A stretch of 64,000 nucleotides of DNA from Myxococcales bacterium. GTDB taxonomy: Bacteria > Myxococcota_A > UBA796 > GCA-2862545. Below are positions 1 through 8,912 of the stretch, in pieces. The stretch covers positions 1 to 64,000 of the forward strand of contig JAHQVJ010000128.1 in the NCBI GenBank assembly GCA_019634415.1. Reading direction: 5' to 3'. Below the pieces are notes generated by a model, which ran no database searches, had not been told where the DNA came from, and saw only the letters and a list, made by a program, of their open reading frames with translations. The position numbers and the translations under genes are program-made. The number at the start of each line of letters is the position of its first letter. The first letter of the stretch is position 1.

Positions 1-6
1 AAGCCC

Positions 7-1485
7 TCACAGGATCCAGGACACCGCCAGGGTCACGCTGTCGTTCTGCGACCAGAACGACGCCGGGCCCCCGCGGTAGGTGAGCGCGTCGATGAGCGTG
101 TCCGGCGGTGCGAACTCGAAGCCCTCCAGGATCACCGCCCCCAGCTCCAGCTGCACCGCGTCCGACGCTCGCCACGTCACGCTCGGCCGCGCGTACAGCT
201 CGTTGAAGCTGACGTCGTAGGCGCCGCCCACCTGGATCCACAGCCGCTCCGCCAAGATCCCGCCGCGCACCCCCGCCGCGATCTGGATCTGGTCGCCGAT
301 GGCCAACACCAGATCGTCGGGCGGATCGAACAGGTGCTGCCAGCGACCCTCCAGGGTGGCCTGGAAGGTGCTGCCGCGCACGTAGTCCACGCCCACCCCC
401 GCTGCGAGCTTGGGCACGGTGGTGGCGCTCGCGTAGTCCGTGCGCACCACGTGGTGGGTGAAGTAGCCACCGTCCGCGCGCACCTGCAGCGGCCCCACCA
501 AGGCGCTGCCCTCGAGGCCCACCATGCCGGTGCGCGGCCAGGTGGCCTTCAGCGCCCCACCGTCCACCGCCAGGTTGCCCTGGATCAGGTCCTCGGTGTC
601 GGGCAGGCGCTCGTCGATCAGGAACTGCCTGAGGCTGTCGTCGAGGATGGCCTGCGGGTTGTTGGAGCGCAGCAGCCCCGCCATCAGCGCGAGATCGTAG
701 CTCGAGCCCGCCAGCTCGAATCGCTGGGCGATCTCGCCGTTGCCGACGAGCGCTTGCGGCAGCGCGTTGCCGTTGACCGCGCCGTCGAGTCCGCGTCGGT
801 AGCTGGGATCGAGCTGCTTGGCGTTCAGCGCCGCCTGGGGCAGCACCGCCGCGAGGGAGTCGCTCGCCTCTGCCCCCTCCCACTGCTGCATGTCCTCGAA
901 CAGCCCGGCCATCATGCCCTGGCGCACCAGCGACCAGTCCGTCTCCCGCAGCCACAGCCGGTCCGCGTTGGCGAAGGGGATGAGCACCGTCTCGCTGCGC
1001 AGGTTGCCCTTGCCCAGCTTCAGCACGGCCATGGGCACGGGGATGCGCTGCCAGTCCGGGGGCGTCAGCGGCCCCGTGCGGCCCTCGCTGGGGTTGAGCA
1101 CGTCGAGCACCGGCAGCAGGTCCAGCTTGCCCCAGCGCTCCCGCAGGGCGCCCAGGCGCAGCCGCGCGGGGCTGCTCGGACCGCCCAGTCGCGCGTCGAT
1201 GCCCGTCGGGCCCAGGCCCAGCTCGTAGTAGGCCTCCACGTCGGTGCCGTTGACGTCCACCTGGCTGGCGCCCAGCAGCAGGTGGTGCTGCAGGCGGGCC
1301 TCCAGGAACCACTTGTCGCCGCGCGGCGTCTCGTCGCGAGCGAACACGCGCGACCAGGTGTGCACCGTGGCGAAGTCTTCGAGGTTGCGGTCGCTGGCCA
1401 CGTCCACCACCACTTCCGGACGCACGATGGCGCCGATCTCGGGGGCGGCGTGACCCAGGGGGATGCCGAGTACGAGGATGTGCAT
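7..1485 (-). CDS. Outer-membrane beta-barrel protein, DUF1302/porin-like
   Basis: Predicted 492-aa exported protein. It begins with a short hydrophobic signal-like stretch (MHILVLGIPLGHA, then APEIG). The rest alternates short beta-like strands rich in Gly, Tyr and Trp, and it ends in a hydrophobic strand (VTLAVSWIL) as many outer-membrane barrels do. Around residues 115-165 the pattern 'WGKLDLLPVLDVLNPSEG' followed by an 'IPVPM' and an 'ETVLIPFANADRL' segment recalls DUF1302-type porins, where a Trp-Gly-(K/R)-x-D ... LxPLDxxNP motif precedes a similar strand. I chose the ATG at 1485; a TTG 14 codons upstream adds a basic, proline-rich stretch that would spoil the signal peptide. The ribosome site is weak. 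It is divergent from the oxidoreductase at 1663. Family assignment is from pattern memory and moderate; the barrel itself is more certain. Confidence 0.6.
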   Translation of the reverse strand: MHILVLGIPLGHAAPEIGAIVRPEVVVDVASDRNLEDFATVHTWSRVFARDETPRGDKWFLEARLQHHLLLGASQVDVNGTDVEAYYELGLGPTGIDARLGGPSSPARLRLGALRERWGKLDLLPVLDVLNPSEGRTGPLTPPDWQRIPVPMAVLKLGKGNLRSETVLIPFANADRLWLRETDWSLVRQGMMAGLFEDMQQWEGAEASDSLAAVLPQAALNAKQLDPSYRRGLDGAVNGNALPQALVGNGEIAQRFELAGSSYDLALMAGLLRSNNPQAILDDSLRQFLIDERLPDTEDLIQGNLAVDGGALKATWPRTGMVGLEGSALVGPLQVRADGGYFTHHVVRTDYASATTVPKLAAGVGVDYVRGSTFQATLEGRWQHLFDPPDDLVLAIGDQIQIAAGVRGGILAERLWIQVGGAYDVSFNELYARPSVTWRASDAVQLELGAVILEGFEFAPPDTLIDALTYRGGPASFWSQNDSVTLAVSWIL

Positions 1486-1662
1486 GTGTCGCAGCCTACC
1501 TGGGGCGGAAAGGGGGGCAAGCCACAATGGCGTGGCCCCTGCAGGTTCGATCGCACAGGTGCCTCGACCCCACTGGTTGGATCCTGCCTCCGCCTCCCTC
1601 CAGGCCGCGATTCAGCGGGGTTCCGTGGGTCCCGATCGCCAAGCCCGGTAATAGGAGAGCCC

Positions 1663-2661
1663 ATGCGAGCTGCCCTCTTCCATGCCTACGGTCCCGCCGA
1701 CGCCCTCACCGTGCAGGATGTGCCCGACCCCGTCCTCACCCGGCCCACCGATGTCCACATCGCCGTGCATGCCGCCGCCATCAACCCCATCGACTGGAAG
1801 ATCCGCGCCGGCAGCCAGCGCGGAGCCCTGCGCCTGCAGCTGCCCTACGTCGGCGGTCTCGACGTGGCCGGAGAGGTGCTGCAGGTGGGCAGCGACGTTT
1901 CGCGCTTCGCCGTGGGCGACGCCGTGATGGGCTGCCCCGCCTGGCAGCGGTGGGGCAGCTACGCCGAGCAGTGCGTGGTCGACGAGGGGCTGCTCACCCA
2001 CAAGCCCGCGGAGCTGACCTTCGAGCAGGCCGCCGCCCTGCCGCTCGCCGGGCTCACCGCCTGGCAGTGCCTGCTGCCTCGGCTCGCCCAGCAGACCGGC
2101 CAGCGCGTGCTCGTGCAGGCGGGCAGCGGTGGGGTGGGGCACCTCGCGGTACAGATCGCGAAGCACCATGGCGCCTGGGTCGCCACCACCTGCTCCGAGC
2201 GCAACCACGAGCTCGTCACCTCCCTCGGCGCCGACCAGGCCATCGACTACCGCTCCCAGCGTTGGTGGGAGGAGCTGTCCGATCTCGACGTCGTCCTCGA
2301 TGCGCTGGGCGGGGAGGAGCGCACCCGCGCGCTGCGCGCCGTGAAGCGCGGGGGCCGCGTCGCCTCCATCGTCTCCGGCATGCCCGCCAACACCGCGCGC
2401 TACGGTCCGACCCTCGGGGTGCTGGCCACGGGTCTCGGGATCGCCGGCTTCTGGCTGCAGGGCCGGCTGCGAGGCGTCGACGCCAGCACCGTGGTGAAGC
2501 GCACCCGTCCCGATCAGCTGGCGGAGCTGGCGGAGCTGGTGGTGCAGGGGGCGATCTCGGTCGTCATCGATCGCAGCTTCCCCCTCGACGAGATCGCCCA
2601 GGCCCACGCCTATGGCGAGACCGGTCGGATCCGGGGCAAGGTCGTCATCCGCTGCCGCTGA
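1663..2661 (+). CDS. Zinc-independent alcohol dehydrogenase / quinone oxidoreductase (MDR family)
   Basis: Predicted 332-aa NAD(P)H-dependent oxidoreductase of the medium-chain dehydrogenase/reductase superfamily, quinone-reductase branch. The N-terminal GroES-like domain contains 'HAAAINPIDWKIRAG' and 'GLDVAGEVLQVG', typical of the zinc-free enoyl/quinone reductase group. The Rossmann domain shows the dinucleotide loop 'QAGSGGVGHLAVQIAK' near residues 150-165, then 'LGADQAIDYR' and 'DVVLDALGG'. The C-terminus 'GKVVIRCR' is standard. Length is normal for the family. The ATG at 1663 has an AGGAG ribosome site 6 bases upstream; the open frame extends much further 5' but that part is low-complexity shadow. 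The NUDIX gene follows within 20 bases, so the two are probably co-transcribed. Substrate cannot be told from sequence. Confidence 0.9.
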   Translation: MRAALFHAYGPADALTVQDVPDPVLTRPTDVHIAVHAAAINPIDWKIRAGSQRGALRLQLPYVGGLDVAGEVLQVGSDVSRFAVGDAVMGCPAWQRWGSYAEQCVVDEGLLTHKPAELTFEQAAALPLAGLTAWQCLLPRLAQQTGQRVLVQAGSGGVGHLAVQIAKHHGAWVATTCSERNHELVTSLGADQAIDYRSQRWWEELSDLDVVLDALGGEERTRALRAVKRGGRVASIVSGMPANTARYGPTLGVLATGLGIAGFWLQGRLRGVDASTVVKRTRPDQLAELAELVVQGAISVVIDRSFPLDEIAQAHAYGETGRIRGKVVIRCR

Positions 2662-2677
2662 GGAGTCCTCCGTGCCG

Positions 2678-3130
2678 ATGTCACCGTACATGCAGGACCT
2701 ACGCGCGAAGGTGGGTCCAGACCTGATCCTGATCCCCGCTGTGGCGGCGGTCATCCACGACGAGGCGGGTCGCGTGCTGGTGCTGCGGCAGGTCACCGGT
2801 CACCACAGCCTCCCTGCCGGCGCCATCGACCCCGGGGAGAGCCCGCGCGAGGCCGTGGTGCGCGAGGTCCGCGAGGAGTGTGGCTACGAGGTCGTCCCGT
2901 CGCGGCTCATCGACGTGTTCGGGGGCCACGACTTCCGGCTGATCTACCCCAACGGCCACGTCGTCGAGGCCACGGCCTGCGTGTTCGGCTGCGACGTGGT
3001 CGGTGGGCAGCTGCGCTGCGACGGCGTCGAGACCACCCAGGCCGCCTGGGTGCCCCCCGAGGACGTGCCCGCCATGCTCGCGGTGCCGTTCCCGGACTGG
3101 ATCTTCGAGCCCCCGGCGCGTCGTGGATGA
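2678..3130 (+). CDS. NUDIX hydrolase
   Basis: Predicted pyrophosphohydrolase of about 150 residues acting on a nucleoside diphosphate linked to some moiety X. The complete NUDIX box G-x5-E-x7-REUxEExGU is present around residues 48-70: 'GAIDPGESPREAVV' then 'REVREECGY', with all metal-binding glutamates. A hydrophobic strand 'LILIPAVAAVIHDEAGRVL' precedes it as in the family fold. The start could be the ATG at 2678 or an in-frame GTG at 2672, which sits at better spacing (6 bases) from the AGGAG at 2661-2665. The stop codon overlaps the start of the next gene by 8 bases, so translation is probably coupled. Preferred substrate is unknown. Confidence 0.9.
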   Translation: MSPYMQDLRAKVGPDLILIPAVAAVIHDEAGRVLVLRQVTGHHSLPAGAIDPGESPREAVVREVREECGYEVVPSRLIDVFGGHDFRLIYPNGHVVEATACVFGCDVVGGQLRCDGVETTQAAWVPPEDVPAMLAVPFPDWIFEPPARRG

Positions 3131-4076
3131 GCAGGCGCTGCTGCGTCAGGTGCTGCGGCACCCCGGCGAGCTGGGCCCCCTCCTCGTCTACGCCGACTGC
3201 CTCGACCTGCAGGGCCGAGCCAGTGCGGCCGAGATGGTGCGCGTGCTGGTGGCTCTGCCCGCGCTGCAGCCCGATCATGGGCACTGGCACGCGATGGAGC
3301 AGGCGTTCAGTCGCTGCCTGCGCCAGATGAGCCCGACCTGGTTGGCCCAGATCGATCCCGCTCGGTTCGGGCGCCGGTGGCCCTCCGATCTCCCCATCTC
3401 CATGCGGCCCGGTCAGCTGCGTCGGGAGATCCAGGACACCGTGGACAGGCCCTGGGTCGTGCTGGGGCAGGCCATCGACGAAGCTCGGCGCAACGGTGCC
3501 GAGTTCGTGGCTCCGTTCCGGAACGTGAACCGCCGTCAGCGCCACCAGGTGGTCACGCTGCCTCCCAGCGTGGGCCAGCTCGTGAGCCTGAAGCGGATGA
3601 GGCTGTACGACTCTCCGCTGGTACGTCTTCCCGCCGAGATCGGGACCTGCGCCGAGCTGCAGACCCTCGATCTCCTCCAGAGCGTTCGCCTGAGTTGGTT
3701 CCCTCACGAGCTCACCCGCTGTCAGCTGCTTCAGGATTTCCGGGTGAACAACCGCGTGCTGTTCGGCAACCCCATGACGTGCTTGGCGTTTCCGCGCCTC
3801 GATCCCCCGGACCCCGAGCGCATGGTGGTGGCGCGCACGCTGTGGGGGCCTGCCCTGCGCCGATGCGCCACCTGCGACACCGAGTACGACGATCGAGGGC
3901 TGCACCGCTACTGGATCACCGCGCGTGTGGCCACCGAGACCGTGCCGCTGCTCGCCAACCTCTGCAGCGCCGCCTGCGTCGAGCTGCTCCGGGAGGAGAC
4001 CCCAGGAGCCACCACCGACCCCCATCGAGGCGGCGACACGATCCGGGACCTCGAACGGAGCAGATCCCTTCGTTAG
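3123..4076 (+). CDS. TIGR02996-domain protein with leucine-rich segment and Cys pairs
   Basis: Predicted 317-aa cytoplasmic protein starting at a GTG that overlaps the NUDIX stop codon (GTG at 3123, TGA at 3128-3130). The first 45 residues ('DEQALLRQVLRHPGELGPLL' then 'VYADCLDLQG') match the TIGR02996 repeat-companion domain, a module found mainly in Myxococcota and Planctomycetes beside repeat proteins. Residues about 140-215 form leucine-rich-repeat-like units (LPPSVGQLVSLKRMRLYDSP, LPAEIGTCAELQTLDLL). Near residues 250-290 a CxxC and a later CxxxC pair ('CATC', 'CSAAC') could bind a metal. Family knowledge gives no biochemical role; a protein-interaction role is inferred from the LRR portion. 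Confidence 0.75.
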   Translation: MDEQALLRQVLRHPGELGPLLVYADCLDLQGRASAAEMVRVLVALPALQPDHGHWHAMEQAFSRCLRQMSPTWLAQIDPARFGRRWPSDLPISMRPGQLRREIQDTVDRPWVVLGQAIDEARRNGAEFVAPFRNVNRRQRHQVVTLPPSVGQLVSLKRMRLYDSPLVRLPAEIGTCAELQTLDLLQSVRLSWFPHELTRCQLLQDFRVNNRVLFGNPMTCLAFPRLDPPDPERMVVARTLWGPALRRCATCDTEYDDRGLHRYWITARVATETVPLLANLCSAACVELLREETPGATTDPHRGGDTIRDLERSRSLR

Positions 4077-4103
4077 GGACGCATACCTGCTCGGAGGCGA
4101 GTG

Positions 4104-6533
4104 ATGATGTGGTTTCTCCTTCTGTCCTCCCAAAGCACGGCGACGGAGTGGCAGTCGCCGCCCCAGGCCGTGCTCGACGTGCTGCACGCCCCTAGGCTGC
4201 CCTGGGTGTGGACGTCGCCCTCGGGAGGGCACCTCCTGCTCGCCGATCCCGTCACCTACCCGCCGCTGTCGGAGTACGCGGCGGGGTGGCACGAGATGGC
4301 CGGGGTGCGCATCAAGCCGGGCCTCGGACTGCAGCACGGTCGCAAAGGGGGCACCGCGCCGCGGATCGTGACGGTGGACGGGGGGACCGTCACGTCCCTC
4401 GCGCTGCCCGACGACGCCGAGGTGCACAGCGTGAGCTGGACCGCCGACGGCACCCGCTTCGCGCTGACGGTGGAGCATCCCGACCACGTGGGGCTGTGGC
4501 TCGGCGACGTGCAGGGGCGGCTGTCGAAGGTCGACGACCTGGCCCTCGCCCCGATGCTCGGTGGTGCGGTGTCCTGGATGCCCGACCAGAAGCGCCTGCT
4601 GGTGCGCAGCGTGCCCGAGGGCCGGGGTGCCGAGCCCGCGGCGCCGATCATCCCGGCGGGTCCGAAGGTGCAACAGGGAGACGGCGCCACGTCACGCTCC
4701 ACCTACGAAGCCCGCAACCTGCTGCAGACCGCCCACGACGACGCGCTGTTCACGCACTACGCCACCTCGCAGCTCGTGGTGATCGATCCCGAGCGGGGCA
4801 AGCGCACCTCCCTCGGAGAGCCCGCGGCCTACGCCTCGGCCGAGTTCTCTCCGGACGGCAAGTACCTGCTCGTGGAGCGGCTCGAGGGTCCCTGGTCCCA
4901 CGCCGTGCCCTGGTGGCGCTTCGCCACCGAGGTGGAGGTCTGGAACAAGCGAGGCAAGAAGGTGGCCTCCGTGGCCTCGCTGCCGCTGGCCGACGAGGTC
5001 CCCATCCACGGCGTCCCCGAGGGCATGCGCAGCGTGACGTGGCAGGCCACCGACCCCCACACCCTGTTCTGGGTCGAGGCGCTGGACGGCGGCGATCCCG
5101 TGGCCGAGGTGTCGCACCGCGACCGGCTGATGCGCCTGTCGGCGCCCTTCAAGCGCGCTCCGAGGGAGATCTGGCGCTCCACCCACCGCATGCAGGGTTG
5201 GAGCATGGCCTGGGGCGAGGAGGAGGGCACGCTGGTGATCACCGAGCGGGAGCGCATGAAGCGCTGGCGCTACACCTGGGTGCTCGACGTCGAACGCCGC
5301 ACGGCGCGGCCGTGGTTCGATCTCAACGAGAAGGATCGCTACAACGCGCCCGGCAGCCCCCTTTGGCGCACCCTGCCCAACGGCCAGTGGGTGCTCAGGC
5401 AGAAGGGCAATGCCGTGTACTTCCGAGGAGCCGGCGCCACCGAAGCAGGGGATCGACCCTTCCTCGACCTGCGGGATCTGACCACCGGGGACGTGACGCG
5501 CCTGTTCCGTGCCGACGCCGAGCGCTACGAGACGGTGGTGGCCATGGCCGGTGACGATCGCTTCGTGTTGAGCTCCGAGTCTCCCACCGAGGTGCCCAAC
5601 TACCACCTCGCCACCCTCGGGGAGACCGTCCAGGCCGCCGAAGGGGAGGCCGTGCTCGCCCACTCCCGCGCCCCCATCACACGCTTCGAGGATCCCACGC
5701 CTCAGCTGCGGCAGATCGACAAGCGGATCGTGCGCTACGAGCGCGAAGACGGGGTGCCGCTGTCGTTCCACCTGTACCTGCCCCCTGGCTACCAGGAGGG
5801 GCAGACCCTGCCCACGGTGGTCTACGCCTACCCCCTCGAGTACTCCGACGCGAGCACCGCGGGCCAGGTGCGGGGCTCCACCCGGCGCTTCGAGCGCATG
5901 GGAGGGGCGTCGCACATGTTCTTCCTGCTGCAGGGCTACGCCGTGCTCCATCGCACCGCCATGCCCATGGTGGGAGACCCCGAGACCGTCTACGACACCT
6001 TCGTGGACCAGCTGGTGGCCGACGCCGAGGCTGCCGTTCGGAAGGCCGTGCAGCTCGGCATCGCCGATCCCGAGCGCATCGGCGTGATCGGCCACAGCCA
6101 CGGAGGGCTGATGGTGGCGAACCTGCTGGCTCACACCGATCTGTTTCGCGCTGGCATCGCTCGCAGCGGCTCCTACAACAAGACCACCCAGCCGTTCGGG
6201 TACCAGTCGGAGCGGCGTTCGCTGTTCGAGGCGCGCGATGCCTACATCCAGGTCTCGCCCACCTTCTTCGCCGACCAGGTCGACGAGCCCGTGCTGGTGA
6301 TCCACGGGGAGGCCGACTCCAACCCCGGCACGCTCACGTTCCAGTCGGAGGTCTTCTTCGAGGCGGTGCGTGGCTCGGGGGGCACCGCCCGCTTGGTGCT
6401 GCTGCCCTACGAGGATCATGGCTACCGCGCGCGAGAGAGCGTGGAGCACGTGCTCTGGGAGCAGCTGCGGTGGTTCGACACCCACGTGAAGGGGCCCGCC
6501 GAGGCTACCGCCGCGGGGCCACGAGACCCGTGA
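4104..6533 (+). CDS. S9 family serine peptidase, glutamyl-endopeptidase-like (S9D)
   Basis: Predicted 809-aa secreted or periplasmic oligopeptidase. After a short signal-like N-terminus (MMWFLLLSSQSTATEW) comes a region typical of the S9D group ('PPQAVLDVLHAPRLPW', 'YPPLSEYAAGWHEMAGVRI'). A WD-like beta-propeller of about 500 residues follows, then the alpha/beta-hydrolase domain. The nucleophile lies in 'GVIGHSHGGLMVANLL' (Ser about 665), the acid in 'VIHGEADSNPGTL' (Asp about 736) and the histidine in 'YEDHGYRARE' (about 772), so the triad is complete and correctly spaced. Three start codons occur in tandem (GTG 4101, ATG 4104, ATG 4107); GGAGG at 4093-4097 favours 4104. The 3' end overlaps the convergent tetR-type gene by 29 bases. 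It probably degrades peptides during scavenging or predation (inference). Confidence 0.9.
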   Translation: MMWFLLLSSQSTATEWQSPPQAVLDVLHAPRLPWVWTSPSGGHLLLADPVTYPPLSEYAAGWHEMAGVRIKPGLGLQHGRKGGTAPRIVTVDGGTVTSLALPDDAEVHSVSWTADGTRFALTVEHPDHVGLWLGDVQGRLSKVDDLALAPMLGGAVSWMPDQKRLLVRSVPEGRGAEPAAPIIPAGPKVQQGDGATSRSTYEARNLLQTAHDDALFTHYATSQLVVIDPERGKRTSLGEPAAYASAEFSPDGKYLLVERLEGPWSHAVPWWRFATEVEVWNKRGKKVASVASLPLADEVPIHGVPEGMRSVTWQATDPHTLFWVEALDGGDPVAEVSHRDRLMRLSAPFKRAPREIWRSTHRMQGWSMAWGEEEGTLVITERERMKRWRYTWVLDVERRTARPWFDLNEKDRYNAPGSPLWRTLPNGQWVLRQKGNAVYFRGAGATEAGDRPFLDLRDLTTGDVTRLFRADAERYETVVAMAGDDRFVLSSESPTEVPNYHLATLGETVQAAEGEAVLAHSRAPITRFEDPTPQLRQIDKRIVRYEREDGVPLSFHLYLPPGYQEGQTLPTVVYAYPLEYSDASTAGQVRGSTRRFERMGGASHMFFLLQGYAVLHRTAMPMVGDPETVYDTFVDQLVADAEAAVRKAVQLGIADPERIGVIGHSHGGLMVANLLAHTDLFRAGIARSGSYNKTTQPFGYQSERRSLFEARDAYIQVSPTFFADQVDEPVLVIHGEADSNPGTLTFQSEVFFEAVRGSGGTARLVLLPYEDHGYRARESVEHVLWEQLRWFDTHVKGPAEATAAGPRDP

Positions 6534-7104
6534 GGCACAGCGCCATGATGGCCCGTGCGCGGGCCACCAGGCGCTCAGGATCGGCGGCCACCGCCAGCGC
6601 CGGGTGATGCACGGCGGCCAGCGCGTCGATCAGCGTGCAGGCCACGCCTTGAGGATCGTGCACGGCTAGCTCGCCCGAAGCCGTGCCCTCCTGCAGCACC
6701 GCGGCGATCCAGGCCGCGTGGGCGGCGAAGTGGGTGGTCGCCAGCTCGGGCGCTTCCGACAGCACCATCGCCACGACCCGATGCGCCCCGTTGCGCTGCT
6801 GCGCCAGCTTGTGCTCCGCCAGGGCAACGGCGGCGTTCTCCAGGCGCTCGGACGCAGAGCCCGGGGCCTGGAGCACCGTGCGCACGGCCGCCTGGCCGAT
6901 GGCCATGTGACGCCGCGCCACCGCCTCCACGAGCGCCTGACGGTTGGGGAAGTAGCGGTAGACGTTGGCGTGGGACATCTCGAGTCGCCGCGCCACGGTG
7001 GTGACCCGCAGCTGCTCGTGCCCCTCCGTGAGCACGATGCGCTCGGCCTCGTCGAGGATCGCCGTGCGTGTGTCCATGGCGCTCTCGTATTCTGTCGTCG
7101 CCAT
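6505..7104 (-). CDS. TetR family transcriptional regulator
   Basis: Predicted 199-aa repressor. The N-terminal helix-turn-helix is clear: 'RTAILDEAERIVLTEG', 'LRVTTVARRLEMSHANVYRY' and 'FPNRQALVEAVARRH', with the TetR 'YRYF' turn. The C-terminal alpha-helical ligand domain is not diagnostic. The ATG at 7104 is preferred; a TTG at 7113 would place the start inside the operator, and an ATG at 7071 (MDTRTAIL) is also possible. The gene is divergent from the SDR gene at 7146 with a 41-bp shared region holding a perfect inverted repeat, so it most likely represses both itself and the SDR gene. Ligand unknown. Confidence 0.92.
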   Translation of the reverse strand: MATTEYESAMDTRTAILDEAERIVLTEGHEQLRVTTVARRLEMSHANVYRYFPNRQALVEAVARRHMAIGQAAVRTVLQAPGSASERLENAAVALAEHKLAQQRNGAHRVVAMVLSEAPELATTHFAAHAAWIAAVLQEGTASGELAVHDPQGVACTLIDALAAVHHPALAVAADPERLVARARAIMALCLTGLVAPRR

Positions 7105-7107
7105 TGG

Positions 7108-7129
7108 TTTCAAATTTCAATATTTGAAA
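7108..7129. promoter_or_regulatory. Palindromic operator between tetR-type gene and SDR gene
   Basis: Perfect inverted repeat with arms TTTCAAAT (7108-7115) and ATTTGAAA (7122-7129) separated by 6 bp. A second, overlapping palindrome ATTTCAA (7114-7120) / TTGAAAT (7124-7130) has a 3-bp spacer, so three TTTCAA-type half-sites occur in 23 bp. It is strikingly AT-rich compared with its surroundings and lies between the two divergent starts. It overlaps the position expected for core promoter elements, consistent with TetR-type repression. Confidence 0.8.
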
Positions 7130-7145
7130 TCTGAAGGAGAGATCC

Positions 7146-8093
7146 ATGCGGAAGGACGAGGCAGTCGAGGTGCCCCGCGGGGCCTTCGCGCGGCTGACGG
7201 GCTCGATGCTCTGGCAGCGTTCGAGGCTGGCACCGCCATCCCCCCACCGGGTCGACGGGAAGCTGGCGGTGGTGACGGGGGGCAACGGTGGCATCGGCTT
7301 CGCCACGGCCAGGGGACTGCTTCAGCGAGGTGCGAGGGTCGTGCTCGCCTGTCGCGACGAAGCTCGAGGGGCTGCTGCCGCGCGCGCGCTGGAGTCCGAG
7401 ACAGCGGGCTGGGTGCGCGTGTTGGTGTGCGATCTCGCGGATCTGATCTCCGTGGACGCCGCCGTCGAAGCGCTCCGCCGCTTCGATCCCGTCGACGTGC
7501 TGGTGGCCAACGCCGGGGTGTGGCCCAGGCGCTTCGCGCAGACCGCCCAGGGCGTGGAGATCGCCGTCGGGGTGAACGTGCTCGGCCACCTGCGCCTGAT
7601 CGAGGGGCTGGTGTCTGCAGGGCGCATCGCCGAGTCCGGACGCGTGGTGATCCTGACCGGCGACATCTACGTGATGGTGGGGGACTGCCCGCTGGAGCGC
7701 ACCTACACGGGCGCGCTCGGTGGGCAGTGGGCCTACTGCTCGAGCAAGCTCGGCAACCTGTGGATGCGGTCCGCGCTGGAGGTACGGCATCCAGCGCTTC
7801 GTTGGTTCGCGGTTCATCCCGGTGTGGTGGCGAGCGATCTGGCCGGCGCCCCACAGTGGACCCAGCCGCTGGCTCGCCGCCTGCTGCTCACGCCCGAGGA
7901 GGGAGCGCGCACGTCCATTCGCTGCGCCACCGACCCCTCGGCATCCGCCGGCTATCACCACGCCGCCTATGGTCGTGTGCAGCTGCCCGGCGACGACGTC
8001 GCCGCGGATCTGGAGCGGGCTCGAGCCTTCGTGATCGCCTGCGAGGCGCGCATGGACGCGCTGCTCGCTACCGCTCCAGGTACTCCGGGGTGA
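7146..8093 (+). CDS. Short-chain dehydrogenase/reductase, retinol-dehydrogenase-like
   Basis: Predicted 315-aa NAD(P)-dependent oxidoreductase. The cofactor loop 'VVTGGNGGIGFATARGLLQRGARVVLACR' region (TGGNGGIG near residue 44), the 'VANAGV' motif and the active-site 'YCSSKLGNLW' (YxxxK) are all present. The 'ACR' after the second strand suggests NADPH preference as in retinol dehydrogenase-type enzymes. A 35-residue N-terminal extension rich in Arg precedes the Rossmann fold. The ATG at 7146 follows GGAGA at 7136-7140. It is controlled by the adjacent divergent TetR regulator, so it may act on a hydrophobic or toxic alcohol/aldehyde sensed by it (inference). The 3' end overlaps the convergent gene by 26 bases. 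Confidence 0.9.
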   Translation: MRKDEAVEVPRGAFARLTGSMLWQRSRLAPPSPHRVDGKLAVVTGGNGGIGFATARGLLQRGARVVLACRDEARGAAAARALESETAGWVRVLVCDLADLISVDAAVEALRRFDPVDVLVANAGVWPRRFAQTAQGVEIAVGVNVLGHLRLIEGLVSAGRIAESGRVVILTGDIYVMVGDCPLERTYTGALGGQWAYCSSKLGNLWMRSALEVRHPALRWFAVHPGVVASDLAGAPQWTQPLARRLLLTPEEGARTSIRCATDPSASAGYHHAAYGRVQLPGDDVAADLERARAFVIACEARMDALLATAPGTPG

Positions 8094-8808
8094 AGGTCTC
8101 CGCGGGGAGCTTGGTCTCGTCCACGTTCAGCTCGTGCGACAGGACCTCGAGCTTGGTGTGGGTCTTGCGGTCCAGGTTCGACATCTTCGTGGAGATCGGC
8201 AAGGTCACGCCGTCCACCACGCGCGTCTGTTCCACCTCGAGCGTCTTGGTGTGCTCGCCCTTGCGGTCGAAGAACTCGATCTTGCGGGCCACCAGGTCGG
8301 CCTTGGTGATGTGGGCGCGGACCTTGCTGTACTGGGCCGAGTCTGCCGGGACCGTCTCGATCACCCAGACGTCGTCGGTGGTCTGCACCAAGCTGTGGGT
8401 GCCCTCGGCGGCCTCGCGGATGTCGAGGTCTTCGTAGGTGAAGTCGCTTCCGATGAAGTAGCCCTTGCGCGAGCTGCCGCTGATGCGGTTCACCCGGTTG
8501 TAGACGGGCAGGTAGCTCATCTGCTCGTCGTCGGCGTCGGTGTGGTCGATCATCAGCAGCTTGGTGCCGGCGAGATCCGACGGGCTCTTGACCTCCATGT
8601 AGGAGCTGGTGGTGCCGGTGGAGCTGCGCCGCGATCGCAGCTCCAGCTCTCGGATCCGCTCGCTGCCCGACTTCGACACGATGGTCATGCGCACCGTCTG
8701 GATGGAGCTGCCCACCTGATTGGCAGCACGGGCCTTCGCCACGATGTCGTCTGCCGATTGTGCGTGGGCGGCACCGGCCCACAGTAGAAGCATCGTCACG
8801 ACGGCCAC
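8068..8808 (-). CDS. Outer-membrane lipoprotein-sorting (LolA-like) protein
   Basis: Predicted 246-aa periplasmic protein. The signal peptide is clear (MAVVTMLLLWAGAAHA, then QSADD). The mature part has the LolA/LolB-like fold signature of COG2834 proteins: an initial helix 'DDIVAKARAANQ', long beta strands such as 'TVRMTIVSKSG' and 'RELELRSRR', and the conserved 'YLPVYNRVNRISGSSRKGYFIG' core, here listed only in part because residues 85-105 match the family well. Proteins of this type often work beside RND/MMPL exporters, but none is nearby. The start is a GTG at 8808 with GGAGG 6 bases upstream. It is convergent and overlapping with the SDR gene. Confidence 0.85.
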   Translation of the reverse strand: MAVVTMLLLWAGAAHAQSADDIVAKARAANQVGSSIQTVRMTIVSKSGSERIRELELRSRRSSTGTTSSYMEVKSPSDLAGTKLLMIDHTDADDEQMSYLPVYNRVNRISGSSRKGYFIGSDFTYEDLDIREAAEGTHSLVQTTDDVWVIETVPADSAQYSKVRAHITKADLVARKIEFFDRKGEHTKTLEVEQTRVVDGVTLPISTKMSNLDRKTHTKLEVLSHELNVDETKLPAETFTPEYLER

Positions 8809-8912
8809 TTGTCCTCCAGGATCGTCGAGCTAACCCTCGGTGGGGCTGCGCTCATCCGCACACTCGGGGTACCCGTAGAAAGGTGACATCAGCAAGCTCG
8901 GAGGATCCATCC

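Noticed and set aside
334..1662. Upstream extension of the oxidoreductase frame
   Set aside because: It runs antisense through the barrel gene and has low-complexity His/Gln/Arg composition; the family N-terminus is at 1663.
2907..4673. 588-codon minus-strand frame opposite the TIGR02996 and peptidase genes
   Set aside because: No motif, His/Arg/Gly-rich shadow of two well-supported plus-strand genes.
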